Part shown: positions 25,993 to 36,165 of the stretch, in pieces
How the letters are laid out: every line of letters starts with the position of its first letter
Numbering within the stretch: the first letter of the stretch is position 1
Assembly: GCA_038248505.1 (NCBI GenBank)
Contig: JBBRXJ010000001.1
Span: forward strand, 1 to 64,000
DNA from: JBBRXJ01 sp038248505
GTDB taxonomy: Bacteria > Bacteroidota > Bacteroidia > Bacteroidales > JBBRXJ01
Reading direction: 5' to 3'
DNA: 64,000 nt
Translations under genes and position numbers: made by a program
The notes under the pieces: generated by a model
Databases searched by the model: none
Told to the model about the DNA's origin: nothing
What the model saw: the letters and a program-made list of their open reading frames with translations, nothing else

Positions 25993-27324
25993 TTATCTTC
26001 TACTATTTCCTAAGTAAGTTCTAACACACCTGAAACCTACATATGATTTAGCAGTATCTTGATATTCATATGAACGTGATCCACATTCTAAGAAATAAGC
26101 GATATCTTTCCATGAGCCACCGCGAATAACTTTTTTCTTCATTTGAGGCAATTCATCAGGCTTAGCATTATACTCATAACTAGCATTTAAGTCATGTGAA
26201 TAAGCATAAGCGGATTCATCATAAGCTGTTTTGGTCCACTCAGCAACGTTACCAGCCATATCATAAAGACCATATTCATTAGGAGAATATGTTCCTACAG
26301 GAGTAGTTTGTAAACCGCCATCATCCGTATAATTACCACGCATTGGTTTAAAGTTTGCAAGGAAACAGCCGCTCATATTACGAGCGTATGGGCCACCCCA
26401 AGGATATTTTGCTCTGTCTAGTCCACCTCTAGCTGCGTATTCCCATTCAGACTCAAAAGGCATACGGTAATCTTGTACAAAGAACTCACCACGAGCCATT
26501 AGAGCAAAATTAAGAAGCATACTTCTCCATATACAGAAGGAACGAGCTTGTGCCCAACTAACCCCAACAACTGGATAATTATCATAAGCAGGATGCCAAA
26601 AATAATTCTTAGTCATTGGTTCATTATAAGAATAAGTAAAGTCGGCAATCCAACAAAGCGTATCAGGATATACATTTATTACATCACGCATGATAAAATC
26701 AGCTCTTGTTTGTATTTTAACTTTTTCACCATTAAGATTTACAACATAACCTTCATATTCTTTGGTTTTGTAGTTATAGCGATTTGATTTATTAGCAGCT
26801 TGATTGTAATCAATCCAAAAGTATTCATACATTAGCTTACGAGTATCCATTTGTGTAAGACCATAAAACTTTTCTTGACCTTGATAATAAAAACTTTTTA
26901 AAGCCTCACGTACTTCTTCTTCTTTTACATCAATTTCTGTTTCATAGTTCAAATGAGGAGGGTCAAAGGTGTTCCCATTCTCATCTTCTGTTATAGAGAA
27001 ATCATCCAATTGTTCAGAAAGCATACGTCTCTGAATAGAGTCTGCAACATAGTATACAAACTGTCTATACTCATTATTGGTAATTTCCGTTTCATCCATC
27101 CAGAATGCATCTAGAGAAACTACTCGTACTTGCGAGTTTTGAGCCCAAGCAATATCTTGCTCTACAGGCCCCATGTGAAAAGAACCTTGAGGTACAAAAA
27201 CCATTCCAAATGGCTCTGGTTCAAAATACATTCCTCGGTCTTTAACACCTGTCAATTCACCTGTATTGTAGCTACCACAGCTATAGATAGCTAACAAACT
27301 GACTAAGGTTAGAAGTTTTTTCAT
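25993..27324 (-). CDS. gldK: gliding motility / T9SS lipoprotein GldK (PorK)
   Basis: Outer-membrane lipoprotein that forms the periplasmic ring with GldN. The start is set at 27324, giving MKKLLTLVSLLAIYSCGSYN with a clear lipobox cysteine; an in-frame start at 27381 would add 19 polar residues before the signal. The mature part has the formylglycine-generating-enzyme-like fold typical of GldK: MVFVPQGSFHMGP, WMDETEITNNEYRQFV, PVVGVSWAQARSFCIWRS, and the end RGGSWKD...GFRCVRT. It lies 74 bases after the porP-type gene and 43 before gldL. Confidence 0.96.
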   Translation of the reverse strand: MKKLLTLVSLLAIYSCGSYNTGELTGVKDRGMYFEPEPFGMVFVPQGSFHMGPVEQDIAWAQNSQVRVVSLDAFWMDETEITNNEYRQFVYYVADSIQRRMLSEQLDDFSITEDENGNTFDPPHLNYETEIDVKEEEVREALKSFYYQGQEKFYGLTQMDTRKLMYEYFWIDYNQAANKSNRYNYKTKEYEGYVVNLNGEKVKIQTRADFIMRDVINVYPDTLCWIADFTYSYNEPMTKNYFWHPAYDNYPVVGVSWAQARSFCIWRSMLLNFALMARGEFFVQDYRMPFESEWEYAARGGLDRAKYPWGGPYARNMSGCFLANFKPMRGNYTDDGGLQTTPVGTYSPNEYGLYDMAGNVAEWTKTAYDESAYAYSHDLNASYEYNAKPDELPQMKKKVIRGGSWKDIAYFLECGSRSYEYQDTAKSYVGFRCVRTYLGNSRR

Positions 27325-27398
27325 GACTTTCTTTTTATTTATTGAGTTACTAAAACTACTAATATTTTTATTCACAAACAATTTTTTTTCAAAAAAAC

Positions 27399-28346
27399 CT
27401 ATAAAAAACGTATACTTTTGTAGGCTTCAGGAAATTTTTCAACTGACATATCAAAGCGATATCTTAGCATAACCTCCACACTACCAGAGCTGTATCTTGA
27501 TAATTTTGTCATTTCAATGTCATATGAAAAGCCTACATCAACATCCTTAAACAATTCAAGACCGAACATCGCAATAATGGCATTTCCGACACGGTATGAT
27601 AAGCCGCCATGTATTTTATTGTTGTACAATACATTAGCGCTGAGCATTATTTGATTTGCAAATCCATCTGTTCCTAACAAAAAGGATGGCTGCAATGTAA
27701 AAGCATTGTTTTTTAAAGGAATAGCATATCCTCCTAAAACATAATAATGCCTAACCAAATAAGGTTTCCCTACGGTATATTTGAATTTTGCTTGATTCAA
27801 ATGTGTTGTAGATACTCCAAAGAACAAATTTTCTTTTTTATAAAAAACACCCAAGCCCAAATCAAATGCCGTTGCATTTTCTTTGGTATTTGGAATTGCC
27901 TCATCTCCACCTGCACCCGGGGCAACAAAATTAGAACCCTCAGGTATATTCCATGTAGGTTCAAAACTATTACCCACAAAACCTAAATTTAATCCTATTC
28001 CAAGTTTCCCTGTCCCAATTTCTTTTCTATATGCATAAGACAGGTTTCCAAAAGTGTTTTTAACAAACCCGTAATTATCTGTACCAAAAGCAATTCCTAA
28101 TCCATGATCTGCTTTAAACAATCTAAATGGCATATTCCCATTTAAAAAAGAAGTATTAGGTCCGCCTTCTAATTTCATCCATTGAGTTCTAAGCAAAGCG
28201 GTTAGCGAAACCATATCGTCACTACCTGCGGCACCTGGATTTACGGAATTGGCGCCATACATATAGTGACTATAAAATGGTTCTTGCTGAGCAGATGCAT
28301 TTAAAACTGTAAACAGCAAAAGAACGTAGCTTACTAACCTCATCAT
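27399..28346 (-). CDS. porP: PorP/SprF family T9SS outer-membrane protein
   Basis: 315-residue outer-membrane beta-barrel of the PorP/SprF family, members of which help secrete or anchor particular T9SS cargo such as adhesins. Signal peptide about 1-20 (ending NASAQQ). Family start motif EPFYSHYMYGANSVNPGAAGS, and a C-terminal RYRFDMS strand. It is first in the minus-strand T9SS operon, as PorP is in several Bacteroidota. A weak -7-like box (TAATTTAG, minus strand, 28357-28364) precedes it. Confidence 0.92.
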   Translation of the reverse strand: MMRLVSYVLLLFTVLNASAQQEPFYSHYMYGANSVNPGAAGSDDMVSLTALLRTQWMKLEGGPNTSFLNGNMPFRLFKADHGLGIAFGTDNYGFVKNTFGNLSYAYRKEIGTGKLGIGLNLGFVGNSFEPTWNIPEGSNFVAPGAGGDEAIPNTKENATAFDLGLGVFYKKENLFFGVSTTHLNQAKFKYTVGKPYLVRHYYVLGGYAIPLKNNAFTLQPSFLLGTDGFANQIMLSANVLYNNKIHGGLSYRVGNAIIAMFGLELFKDVDVGFSYDIEMTKLSRYSSGSVEVMLRYRFDMSVEKFPEAYKSIRFL

Positions 28347-28509
28347 TATAAAAATGCTAAATTATGCGTTTTTAGATTCTTTCATTGAATTAATCCTGTT
28401 CAAGGTCAAATCAGTTTCAATTCACACATAGTTTAACATGAATTTATACTGATTTTTTAACCCAATGGTTACACCATAAGTGGGAAAATTCAAGCAAATA
28501 TATAAAAAA

Positions 28510-29661
28510 TTATGAATTTAGCTTTCTAAAAAGCCTCCACCAACGGTCAGGAATCTCGTCACTGCAAGCTTTTTTATAGTCGGCTGCTGAGCAGGAAACA
28601 GTAACGCATGTATTTGATTTAATGATAGGTACATCTACCCACCAACGATCAGTTAGCTTGCATTTATAGAAAACTATTTCGTGATCACTAATTTTTAATA
28701 GATGTCTTGATAAATCTTTACGTTGATGATTTAGCCTTTTATTAATAATTCCATCAATATAATACCATATCATTTGAGCAGCAAGATTTGCAGATTGCTG
28801 TTGTTGATCGTAAAAAGTATTTAGCTCAAATATTCCGAAACAACGCGCTGACTCGCTTGTTCCAGCATAACGAGCAATTTGACATATTTCATCTCCAGAA
28901 AGGCCGTTGGGAGAAGTTCTGAAATTTGCAGGACAGTCACTATGTTTAACAACGCCCATATCAACAGATATCATGTGCGCATCACGCAAAACCGATTCAA
29001 TTAAATCGTATTGTGACCGAATTGCGCCTAATCGGAGTAATCCTAAGTTCATTGCTGCCATTTTTTCAAGCACTTTATAATCGTTTAAATGTGCTTGATG
29101 ACCAATGTTTGTGTAGTCAAATAGAATCTGCTCTTCTTTTTGAAGTCCAATAATTTTACTCATAAATGTTTCAGAGAAGCAATCAACAGGATAATCACCT
29201 GCATCTATTTTAGCATCAATAGTAACTAAATTAAGTTTTTGCTTAAAATGCCTAAATGCAAGGTATGTTGACCAAGTGAGAGATTGCCCACCTCCAAGAA
29301 TAACAATTTGAATATCTCGACTTATCAATTCAATAAGTACATCGCGTAAGCCAAAATAGGTATCGGCCATAGAATCCTTAATCATAAGGTTGCCTAGATC
29401 AATAATTTTAATACGAACAGGGAAACGACTTAGTTGATAAAGGCTATTTCTTATAGCATCAGGAGAGGACGAAGTTCCGCTATTCATAGTATCTCTTCCA
29501 TCAGGTACCCCAACAATAGCAATGTCAAATCCGGAAATATCAGGGATTGGGTTGCTTTGTGTATGCACAGTAATATATTGAGAGAAAGAAGCCTCGGGCG
29601 TTAGGAAGACTTTCTCTGGTTTTTTAAGACTCAGGGGTTCAAAATAATGCTGCCACTCCAT
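28510..29661 (-). CDS. arginase/formimidoylglutamase-fold protein with degenerate metal site
   Basis: 383 residues of the ureohydrolase (arginase, agmatinase, formimidoylglutamase) fold. The three metal-binding signatures can be placed but are altered: GGGHS is GGGQS (123-127), DAHxD is DAKID (149-153), and SxDxDxxDP is SVDMGVVKHSD (232-242). D149, D153 and D234 remain; two histidines and one aspartate are replaced. It is therefore unlikely to bind the usual two manganese ions. It lies between topA and porP, only 5 bases from topA. The function is unknown, perhaps non-catalytic. Confidence 0.8.
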   Translation of the reverse strand: MEWQHYFEPLSLKKPEKVFLTPEASFSQYITVHTQSNPIPDISGFDIAIVGVPDGRDTMNSGTSSSPDAIRNSLYQLSRFPVRIKIIDLGNLMIKDSMADTYFGLRDVLIELISRDIQIVILGGGQSLTWSTYLAFRHFKQKLNLVTIDAKIDAGDYPVDCFSETFMSKIIGLQKEEQILFDYTNIGHQAHLNDYKVLEKMAAMNLGLLRLGAIRSQYDLIESVLRDAHMISVDMGVVKHSDCPANFRTSPNGLSGDEICQIARYAGTSESARCFGIFELNTFYDQQQQSANLAAQMIWYYIDGIINKRLNHQRKDLSRHLLKISDHEIVFYKCKLTDRWWVDVPIIKSNTCVTVSCSAADYKKACSDEIPDRWWRLFRKLNS

Positions 29662-29666
29662 TAATC

Positions 29667-32204
29667 TTATTTTTTGGGGGTTTTAGAAGAAGTTTTAACG
29701 GATTTTTTTGTTGTTATTTTTTTGCTTGGTTTTAATGTTTTTTTTGCGATAGGTTTTGATGTAGTTTTCGTGATCTTCTTTGTTTTACTTGTAGAAGCAG
29801 TTTTAGATGTTACATTTGCAGATGACTTTCCAGTTTTTGTTGTTTTTACTGCTTTCTTTGCCGATGTTGTTGTTTTCTTTTCAGCTGTTTTGGAAGACTT
29901 CTTTGCAAATTTCTCAGGTGCATTCTTTATGATAGTCATACAATCTTCATATGTTAACATCTCTGGTTTGGAATCTTTAGGTATTCTGTAGTTTGCTTTG
30001 GCAAGAGCAATATATGCACCCCAACGGCCATTTAAGACTCTTAGAGTTTCATCTTCAGGGAATGATTTAATTACTTTTAATTTATCGGCAAGTCTTTTCT
30101 CTTCAATTAATTCAATAGCTCGCTCGAGTGTTACAGAATATGGATCATCAACATCCTTTTTAAGAGACACAAAAAGAGAACCCAGTCGAGCATAGGGACC
30201 GAACTTTCCAATAGAAACGACAATCTCCTGATCTTCAAATACACCCAGTTTTCGAGGGAGTCTAAATAATTTAAGTGCCTCCTCGAAAGTAATGGTTTCG
30301 AGATATTGAGTTTTAAGTAGGCTAGCATATCTTGGTTTGTTATCCCCTTCAACTTCGCCAAGTTGTACCATAGGACCATAGCGTCCAATAAGCACATACA
30401 CATTAAGACCAGTTGTAGGATCCACGCCCAAATCACGTTTACCTTTACTACGTTCAGAATTTTTTAGCGTTAATTCAACTTGATTGTGAAAAGGCTTATA
30501 GAAAGTTTTGAGCATTGTACTCCAGTTCTTTTTCCCTTCAGCAATATCATCAAATTCTTTCTCAACGCTTGCAGTGAAATTTAAATTTAATACTTCCTCA
30601 AAATTTTCAGTTAGAAAATCATTTACTACCATACCAATATCAAGAGGAGTTAGTTTGCCCTTCTCAGCACCTGTAATTTCGATTTTTTGATTTTCAATTA
30701 GTTTATTCCCTTCGAGAATTAGCTGCCAATAAGCTCTTTCAGTACCTTGACGTTCATCTTTCACAACATAACCACGCTGTTGAATTGTTGAAATGATAGG
30801 CGCATAAGTTGAGGGACGTCCAATTCCTAATTCTTCGAGTTTGCGAACCAAGCTTGCCTCTGTGTAACGAGCAGGATGATGACTGAATTTTTCAGTTGCT
30901 AATATTTGGCGAGGTTCAAGAAGTTCTTTAATCTTTAACGGAGGAAGCATTTTGCTTGAAGGCTCTTCGGAGTCCTCATCGGTAGATTCAATATATGCTT
31001 TGAGAAATCCATCAAAAATTAGCACCTCACCAACAGCCGTGAATTTTTCGTGCATCCCACTAATATCAATAGTAACTGTGGTTTTTTCGAGTTCTGCATC
31101 TTTCATTTGAGATGCAAGGGTGCGTTTCCAAATAAGATCATAGAGTTTCTTTTCACCAGAAGAACCAGCAGCAATATCGACATCATCAACATATGTTGGT
31201 CTGATAGCCTCATGCGCCTCTTGCGCCCCTTTTGTTTTGGTTTTAAACTGCCGTGTATGAATATATTCAGCACCATATTCCTTTTTAATGATTTTTTCTG
31301 CAGCAGAAAGAGCGGTTTCTGAAAGGTTAACAGAATCGGTACGCATGTATGTTATCTTTCCAGCTTCATATAACTTCTGAGCAAGAGTCATGGTTTGCGA
31401 AACTGAAAAGCCCAATTTACGACTTGCTTCTTGTTGTAAAGTAGACGTAGTAAAAGGAGCAGCTGGCGTTTTCTTGTATGGTCTCTTAGTAATATCTGAT
31501 ATTACAAATTGTTGCGATTTGCATTTAGTAAGAAAATCTAATGCTTGTTTTTTATCGGGGAAACGGTTTTGTAGTTCAGCAAGCAGTTCAGATTGTTTTG
31601 GCCCATTAACAATAAATTGAGCTGTAACTCTAAATGCACTAGTGCTTTTAAAAGCAATAATTTCACGTTCACGTTCAACAAGTATTCGAACCGCTACAGA
31701 TTGTACTCTACCAGCAGATAATGAGGGCTTTACCTTTTTCCATAAAACAGGTGAAAGTTCAAATCCAACAATTCTATCCAGAATACGACGAGCCTGTTGT
31801 GCGTTTACCAAATTCTGATCAATAAAACGAGGCTTTTTAATGGCTTTCAGAATGGCATCTTTAGTAATTTCGTGAAAAACAATACGATGAGTAGATTTTG
31901 GATCAAGTTCAAGCACCTCACATAAATGCCAAGCAATAGCCTCACCCTCACGGTCTTCGTCACTCGCCAACCAAACTGCTTTTACACTTTTGGTTAACTT
32001 CTTCAGTTGGGCAACTACATTCTTTTTATCCTCTGGAACTATATAGTTCGGAGCAAAGCCGTTTTTAACGTCAATTCCAAAATCTTTCTTTGAAAGATCT
32101 CTGATATGACCATAGCTTGAAGTAACAAGGAAATCTTTCCCTAAAAACTTTTCGATGGTCTTCGCTTTAGCTGGAGACTCAACAATTACTAAATTATCTG
32201 CCAT
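29667..32204 (-). CDS. topA: DNA topoisomerase I
   Basis: Type IA topoisomerase that relaxes negative supercoils in the nucleoid. 845 residues. TOPRIM motif VIVESPAKAKTIEKFLG at the N-terminus and the acidic triad in SDEDREGEAIAWHL; the active-site tyrosine lies in KITYMRTDSVNLS. Two C-terminal topoisomerase repeats (GRYGPMVQLG and GKFGPYARLG segments) replace zinc fingers. A long Lys/Ser/Thr/Ala-rich tail follows (about 770-845), histone-H1-like, common in Bacteroidota TopA and probably adding DNA affinity. Confidence 0.97.
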   Translation of the reverse strand: MADNLVIVESPAKAKTIEKFLGKDFLVTSSYGHIRDLSKKDFGIDVKNGFAPNYIVPEDKKNVVAQLKKLTKSVKAVWLASDEDREGEAIAWHLCEVLELDPKSTHRIVFHEITKDAILKAIKKPRFIDQNLVNAQQARRILDRIVGFELSPVLWKKVKPSLSAGRVQSVAVRILVEREREIIAFKSTSAFRVTAQFIVNGPKQSELLAELQNRFPDKKQALDFLTKCKSQQFVISDITKRPYKKTPAAPFTTSTLQQEASRKLGFSVSQTMTLAQKLYEAGKITYMRTDSVNLSETALSAAEKIIKKEYGAEYIHTRQFKTKTKGAQEAHEAIRPTYVDDVDIAAGSSGEKKLYDLIWKRTLASQMKDAELEKTTVTIDISGMHEKFTAVGEVLIFDGFLKAYIESTDEDSEEPSSKMLPPLKIKELLEPRQILATEKFSHHPARYTEASLVRKLEELGIGRPSTYAPIISTIQQRGYVVKDERQGTERAYWQLILEGNKLIENQKIEITGAEKGKLTPLDIGMVVNDFLTENFEEVLNLNFTASVEKEFDDIAEGKKNWSTMLKTFYKPFHNQVELTLKNSERSKGKRDLGVDPTTGLNVYVLIGRYGPMVQLGEVEGDNKPRYASLLKTQYLETITFEEALKLFRLPRKLGVFEDQEIVVSIGKFGPYARLGSLFVSLKKDVDDPYSVTLERAIELIEEKRLADKLKVIKSFPEDETLRVLNGRWGAYIALAKANYRIPKDSKPEMLTYEDCMTIIKNAPEKFAKKSSKTAEKKTTTSAKKAVKTTKTGKSSANVTSKTASTSKTKKITKTTSKPIAKKTLKPSKKITTKKSVKTSSKTPKK

Positions 32205-32421
32205 ATAATATATATATAGTATGTATAAACGGGGCGAAAAATAAATAAATTTTCTGATATTGAACGTTTAAAAAAAAAATGGGAACACCGAGATAAGGAT
32301 ATCAATGATCGGAATGCTACAATTTGAGCGGAAAAGGTTCGAAAAAAATAATATTAAAAAAAACCTTTTCGTCAATTAACGAAAACATTTTTACCTTTAC
32401 ATAAAAAATAAAGATTATTTT

Positions 32422-34782
32422 ATGGGCCTCGATCAAAAAACTAAAAAACGCTATTTGCTTTTTTTCTGGATTATCTTCTTTCTTCCATTTTTTTGTTTGA
32501 CATTTATTTTCCTTCTTATTACTACTAATAATATGGGTTTTATGCCAAGTTTTAAAGAGCTAGAAAATCCCAAAAGCAACTTAGCATCAGAAGTGTTAAG
32601 TGAGGATGGGAAGGTTCTCGGCGTCTTTTTTTATCAAAATCGATCAATGATAGATTTTGATAATTTATCACCTTATATGATAAGCGCTATAGTTGCAATT
32701 GAAGATATACGATTTGAAAAGCATAGTGGTATTGATACTAGAGGACTAGGTCGCGTTCTTATAAAAACACTATTGCTAGGCAATAAAGATGCAGGAGGAG
32801 GAAGTACATTAACACAACAACTAGCAAAAAATTTATTTGGTCGTGATACAACTGTTGTGGAGAATGCTTTAGTACGAAAAATACATTTGGGTATTGTTAA
32901 GTTTAAAGAATGGGTTACAGCAGTTAGATTGGAAAGAAATTACACCAAAAAAGAAATTTTAGTGATGTATCTTAACACTGTTTTTTTTGGAAGTAATTCA
33001 TATGGTATTAAGGCAGCTTCAAAAACATTTTTATCTTCTACTCCTGATTCGTTAAAGATAGAAGAAGCAGCCTTACTAGCAGGAATTATAAATGCCCCCA
33101 CTCGATATAGTCCCTTAATTAATCCTAAAAAAGCCAGATTGAGACGTAATATTGTATTGATGCAAATGCAGAGATATAATTTTATTTCAAAATATGAGTA
33201 TGATTCTCTTTCTAAATTGCCACTAAGACTGAAATTAAGCATATCAGACCACAACGAAGGCCAAGCAGCTTACATGCGCGAATATATTAGAAGAATGATG
33301 ACGGCAGAGGTACCCAGTCGAAAAAATTATTATGATTACTATAGCTACAAAAGAGATTCGACAGATTGGGAAACAAATCCATTGTATGGATGGATAAAAA
33401 AGCATATTAAACCCGATGGCAGCCATTATGATTTATATAGCGACGGTCTAAAAATTCATACCACAATAAATTCAAAAATGCAAATATTTGCTGAGGAATC
33501 ATTAACAGACCATTTAGGAAATTATTTACAAGAAGAATTTTACAAAGAAAAGAAAGCATCAAGAAATGGGCCATTTTCATCAGATTTAGATGTTGAGCAG
33601 GTACAAAATATTATGAATTCATCCATGCGAAGATCAGATCGTTTTCGCTCAATGAAACGTGCAGGAATATCAGATGAAGTAATTTATAAATCGTTTAGAA
33701 AGAAAGTTCACATGCGAATTTTTTCGTGGCGCGGTGAACGTGATACAATTATGTCTCCATATGATTCAATTCGTTATTACAAATATTTGTTGCGTGCTGG
33801 TTTCATGTCAATGGATCCTCATACTGGATATATAAAAGCATATGTAGGAGGACCTTCTTTTAGATATTTTAAATATGATCATGTATTAGTAAGTCGCCGT
33901 CAAGTGGGTTCGACTATTAAGCCCTTTTTGTATACAGTGGCAATGCAAGAAGGCTACTCACCGTGTTACAAAGTGCCCAATGTACCTCAAACTTTTATAA
34001 TAGGCGATACGATTTGGTCGCCAAAAAATGCAGGAGAAACAGGGCGCGAAGGAGAATTAGTAACATTAAAATGGGGCTTAGCAAATTCAGTTAATTATAT
34101 TTCGGCCTGGTTAATAAAACAATTTTCAGAAGGTGCTGTTATTGACATAATGCGAAAGATGGGCGTAACTAGCGATTTGTTACCAGTACCTTCGATTATA
34201 TTAGGAACCCCAGAGATATCGCTTTATGAGATGACTGGGGCATATAGTACTTTTGCCAATAAAGGAGTTTATATTACACCAACGTTTGTTACCAAAATTG
34301 AAGATCGAAGTGGAACGGTTCTTTCTCGTTTTTATCCTCAAAAAAAAGAAGCCATTAGTGAAAAAACTTCAGCATTAATGATAAACCTTCTTGAAGCAGT
34401 AATTACAGAAGGAACTGGCTTACGATTGCGAGGAAATAGGTTTAATATGGACAATCAAATTGCTGGAAAAACAGGAACTACGCAAAATCAAAGTGATGGT
34501 TGGTTTATGGGTATTACGCCCAATTTAGTATCAGGAGTTTGGGTTGGCGGTGAAGATCGTTCTGTACATTTTAATAATTTAAGTATAGGGCAGGGTGCGA
34601 ATATGGCACTCCCAATATGGGCATTATATATGGAGAAAGTCTATGCTAATGGAGATTTGGCTATTAGTCAACTTGACACGTTTGATATTGCATCAAATTT
34701 AAATGTTTCGGTAAATTGCAAAAATTCAGGCGAGTCAATTATCAAGGAAAACTACGATGATACAAATATAGAGAAATATTAA
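32422..34782 (+). CDS. class A penicillin-binding protein (PBP1A-like)
   Basis: Bifunctional peptidoglycan glycosyltransferase and transpeptidase, anchored in the inner membrane by a helix at about 11-35. The GT51 domain shows the catalytic glutamate in AIEDIRFEKHSG (E94) and GGSTLTQQLAKNLFG (127-141). The transpeptidase domain shows the active serine in VGSTIKPF (near residue 497), the SVN motif in ANSVNYIS and KTGTTQN (near 682). 786 residues, the usual length. Divergent from topA and convergent with radA, with only 4 bases between the stops. Confidence 0.96.
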   Translation: MGLDQKTKKRYLLFFWIIFFLPFFCLTFIFLLITTNNMGFMPSFKELENPKSNLASEVLSEDGKVLGVFFYQNRSMIDFDNLSPYMISAIVAIEDIRFEKHSGIDTRGLGRVLIKTLLLGNKDAGGGSTLTQQLAKNLFGRDTTVVENALVRKIHLGIVKFKEWVTAVRLERNYTKKEILVMYLNTVFFGSNSYGIKAASKTFLSSTPDSLKIEEAALLAGIINAPTRYSPLINPKKARLRRNIVLMQMQRYNFISKYEYDSLSKLPLRLKLSISDHNEGQAAYMREYIRRMMTAEVPSRKNYYDYYSYKRDSTDWETNPLYGWIKKHIKPDGSHYDLYSDGLKIHTTINSKMQIFAEESLTDHLGNYLQEEFYKEKKASRNGPFSSDLDVEQVQNIMNSSMRRSDRFRSMKRAGISDEVIYKSFRKKVHMRIFSWRGERDTIMSPYDSIRYYKYLLRAGFMSMDPHTGYIKAYVGGPSFRYFKYDHVLVSRRQVGSTIKPFLYTVAMQEGYSPCYKVPNVPQTFIIGDTIWSPKNAGETGREGELVTLKWGLANSVNYISAWLIKQFSEGAVIDIMRKMGVTSDLLPVPSIILGTPEISLYEMTGAYSTFANKGVYITPTFVTKIEDRSGTVLSRFYPQKKEAISEKTSALMINLLEAVITEGTGLRLRGNRFNMDNQIAGKTGTTQNQSDGWFMGITPNLVSGVWVGGEDRSVHFNNLSIGQGANMALPIWALYMEKVYANGDLAISQLDTFDIASNLNVSVNCKNSGESIIKENYDDTNIEKY

Positions 34783-34786
34783 AGGT

Positions 34787-36163
34787 TTATGAGACATTAT
34801 AATTGCCAGCAAAAACAGATTTTACAAGCTCTTCTACACGACCGATGAATACTACTTTAATTTTATAATCAGACGCTTTGATGTTTTTAGAATTATATCT
34901 GGAAATATATATTTTTTCGAATCCTAATTTTTCGGCTTCTTTTATACGTTGAATAATTCTACTAACAGGTCGTACTTCACCTGTAAGGCCAACTTCAGCA
35001 GCAAAGCAAATCTTTTTTGAAACAGGCAGATCAACAGATGAGGAAAGAATAGCCACTACTAAGGCTAGATCAACAGCGGGATCGCTAATACGAAGACCTC
35101 CGGCAATATTTATAAAAACATCTTTAGTAGCTAAACGAAAACTAGCTTTTTTCTCAAGTACAGCAAGAAGCATGTTTAGTCTACGAGTATCAAAACCAGT
35201 ACTAGAACGTTGTGGGGTGCCATAAACGGCCGATGAAACTAAGGACTGAATTTCGACCAAGTAAGGTCTTAAACCATCAATGGTTGCGGCAATTGCAACT
35301 CCGCTTAATTCCTCGTCGCTTTGGCTGATCAATATTTCGGAAGGATTAAGAACTTGTATTAATCCACTTTCGCGCATTTCAAAAATAGCTAATTCTGAAG
35401 TTGCACCAAATCTATTTTTATTAACACGTAGTATTCTAAAAACGTGATTTAAATCGCCTTCAAATTGCAAGACTGTATCAACAATATGTTCGAGCACTTT
35501 GGGGCCAGCTATGGTCCCTTCTTTTGTGATATGACCAATAAGTAGAATAGGAGTACCCGTTTCTTTTGCAAGCCTCAATAAACGAGAAGAGCATTCACGA
35601 ACTTGTGAAACAGAGCCGGGAGATGATTCTATTTGATCTGTATATAAAGTTTGTATTGAATCAATAACAACTAGAGCTGGAGAGACATCATGGATGTGAT
35701 TTAATATTTCATCAAGAAGTGTTTCACATAATACATAGCAGTTTTTATTATTAACTCCGAGTCTTTCGGCACGCATTTTAATTTGTTCATCGCTTTCTTC
35801 TCCAGAAACATAAAGTACCTTGAAGTTTGCTTCCATTGCGACTTGTAGTGCGAGTGTTGATTTTCCAATGCCCGGATCACCGCCAAGAAGAATGAGGGAA
35901 CCAGGAACAACACCTCCTCCCAAAATTCGGTCAAATTCACTAATCCCGGTAATTAGTCTATCTTTTTGTATAGAGGTAATTTCGTGAATTGGTTTAACCA
36001 CAGAACGTGTCAATCGAGAAGAAGCAGAGAGTCCAGATCTTTCCTTCACGACAACTTCTTCAACATAACTATTCCACTCGCCGCATGATGGACATTTACC
36101 AATCCATTTGGGTGATTCTGCAGCACATTTCTGACAAATAAAAACTGATTTTTGTTTTGCCAT
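34787..36163 (-). CDS. radA: DNA repair protein RadA
   Basis: RecA-related helicase that aids branch migration in recombinational repair. 458 residues: N-terminal zinc finger (C10, C13, C24, C27), Walker A GGDPGIGKST at 94-103, the RadA-specific KNRFG motif, and a C-terminal Lon-protease-like domain (about 280-458). All key motifs are intact. It is last of a minus-strand run from panC; 2 bases separate it from the upstream cytidylyltransferase gene. Confidence 0.97.
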   Translation of the reverse strand: MAKQKSVFICQKCAAESPKWIGKCPSCGEWNSYVEEVVVKERSGLSASSRLTRSVVKPIHEITSIQKDRLITGISEFDRILGGGVVPGSLILLGGDPGIGKSTLALQVAMEANFKVLYVSGEESDEQIKMRAERLGVNNKNCYVLCETLLDEILNHIHDVSPALVVIDSIQTLYTDQIESSPGSVSQVRECSSRLLRLAKETGTPILLIGHITKEGTIAGPKVLEHIVDTVLQFEGDLNHVFRILRVNKNRFGATSELAIFEMRESGLIQVLNPSEILISQSDEELSGVAIAATIDGLRPYLVEIQSLVSSAVYGTPQRSSTGFDTRRLNMLLAVLEKKASFRLATKDVFINIAGGLRISDPAVDLALVVAILSSSVDLPVSKKICFAAEVGLTGEVRPVSRIIQRIKEAEKLGFEKIYISRYNSKNIKASDYKIKVVFIGRVEELVKSVFAGNYNVS

Positions 36164-36165
36164 AA

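Noticed and set aside
32329..32382. Inverted repeat GAAAAGGTT / AACCTTTTC between topA and the penicillin-binding protein gene
   Set aside because: Only about 9 bases per arm with a long A-rich spacer; too weak to call an operator or terminator.
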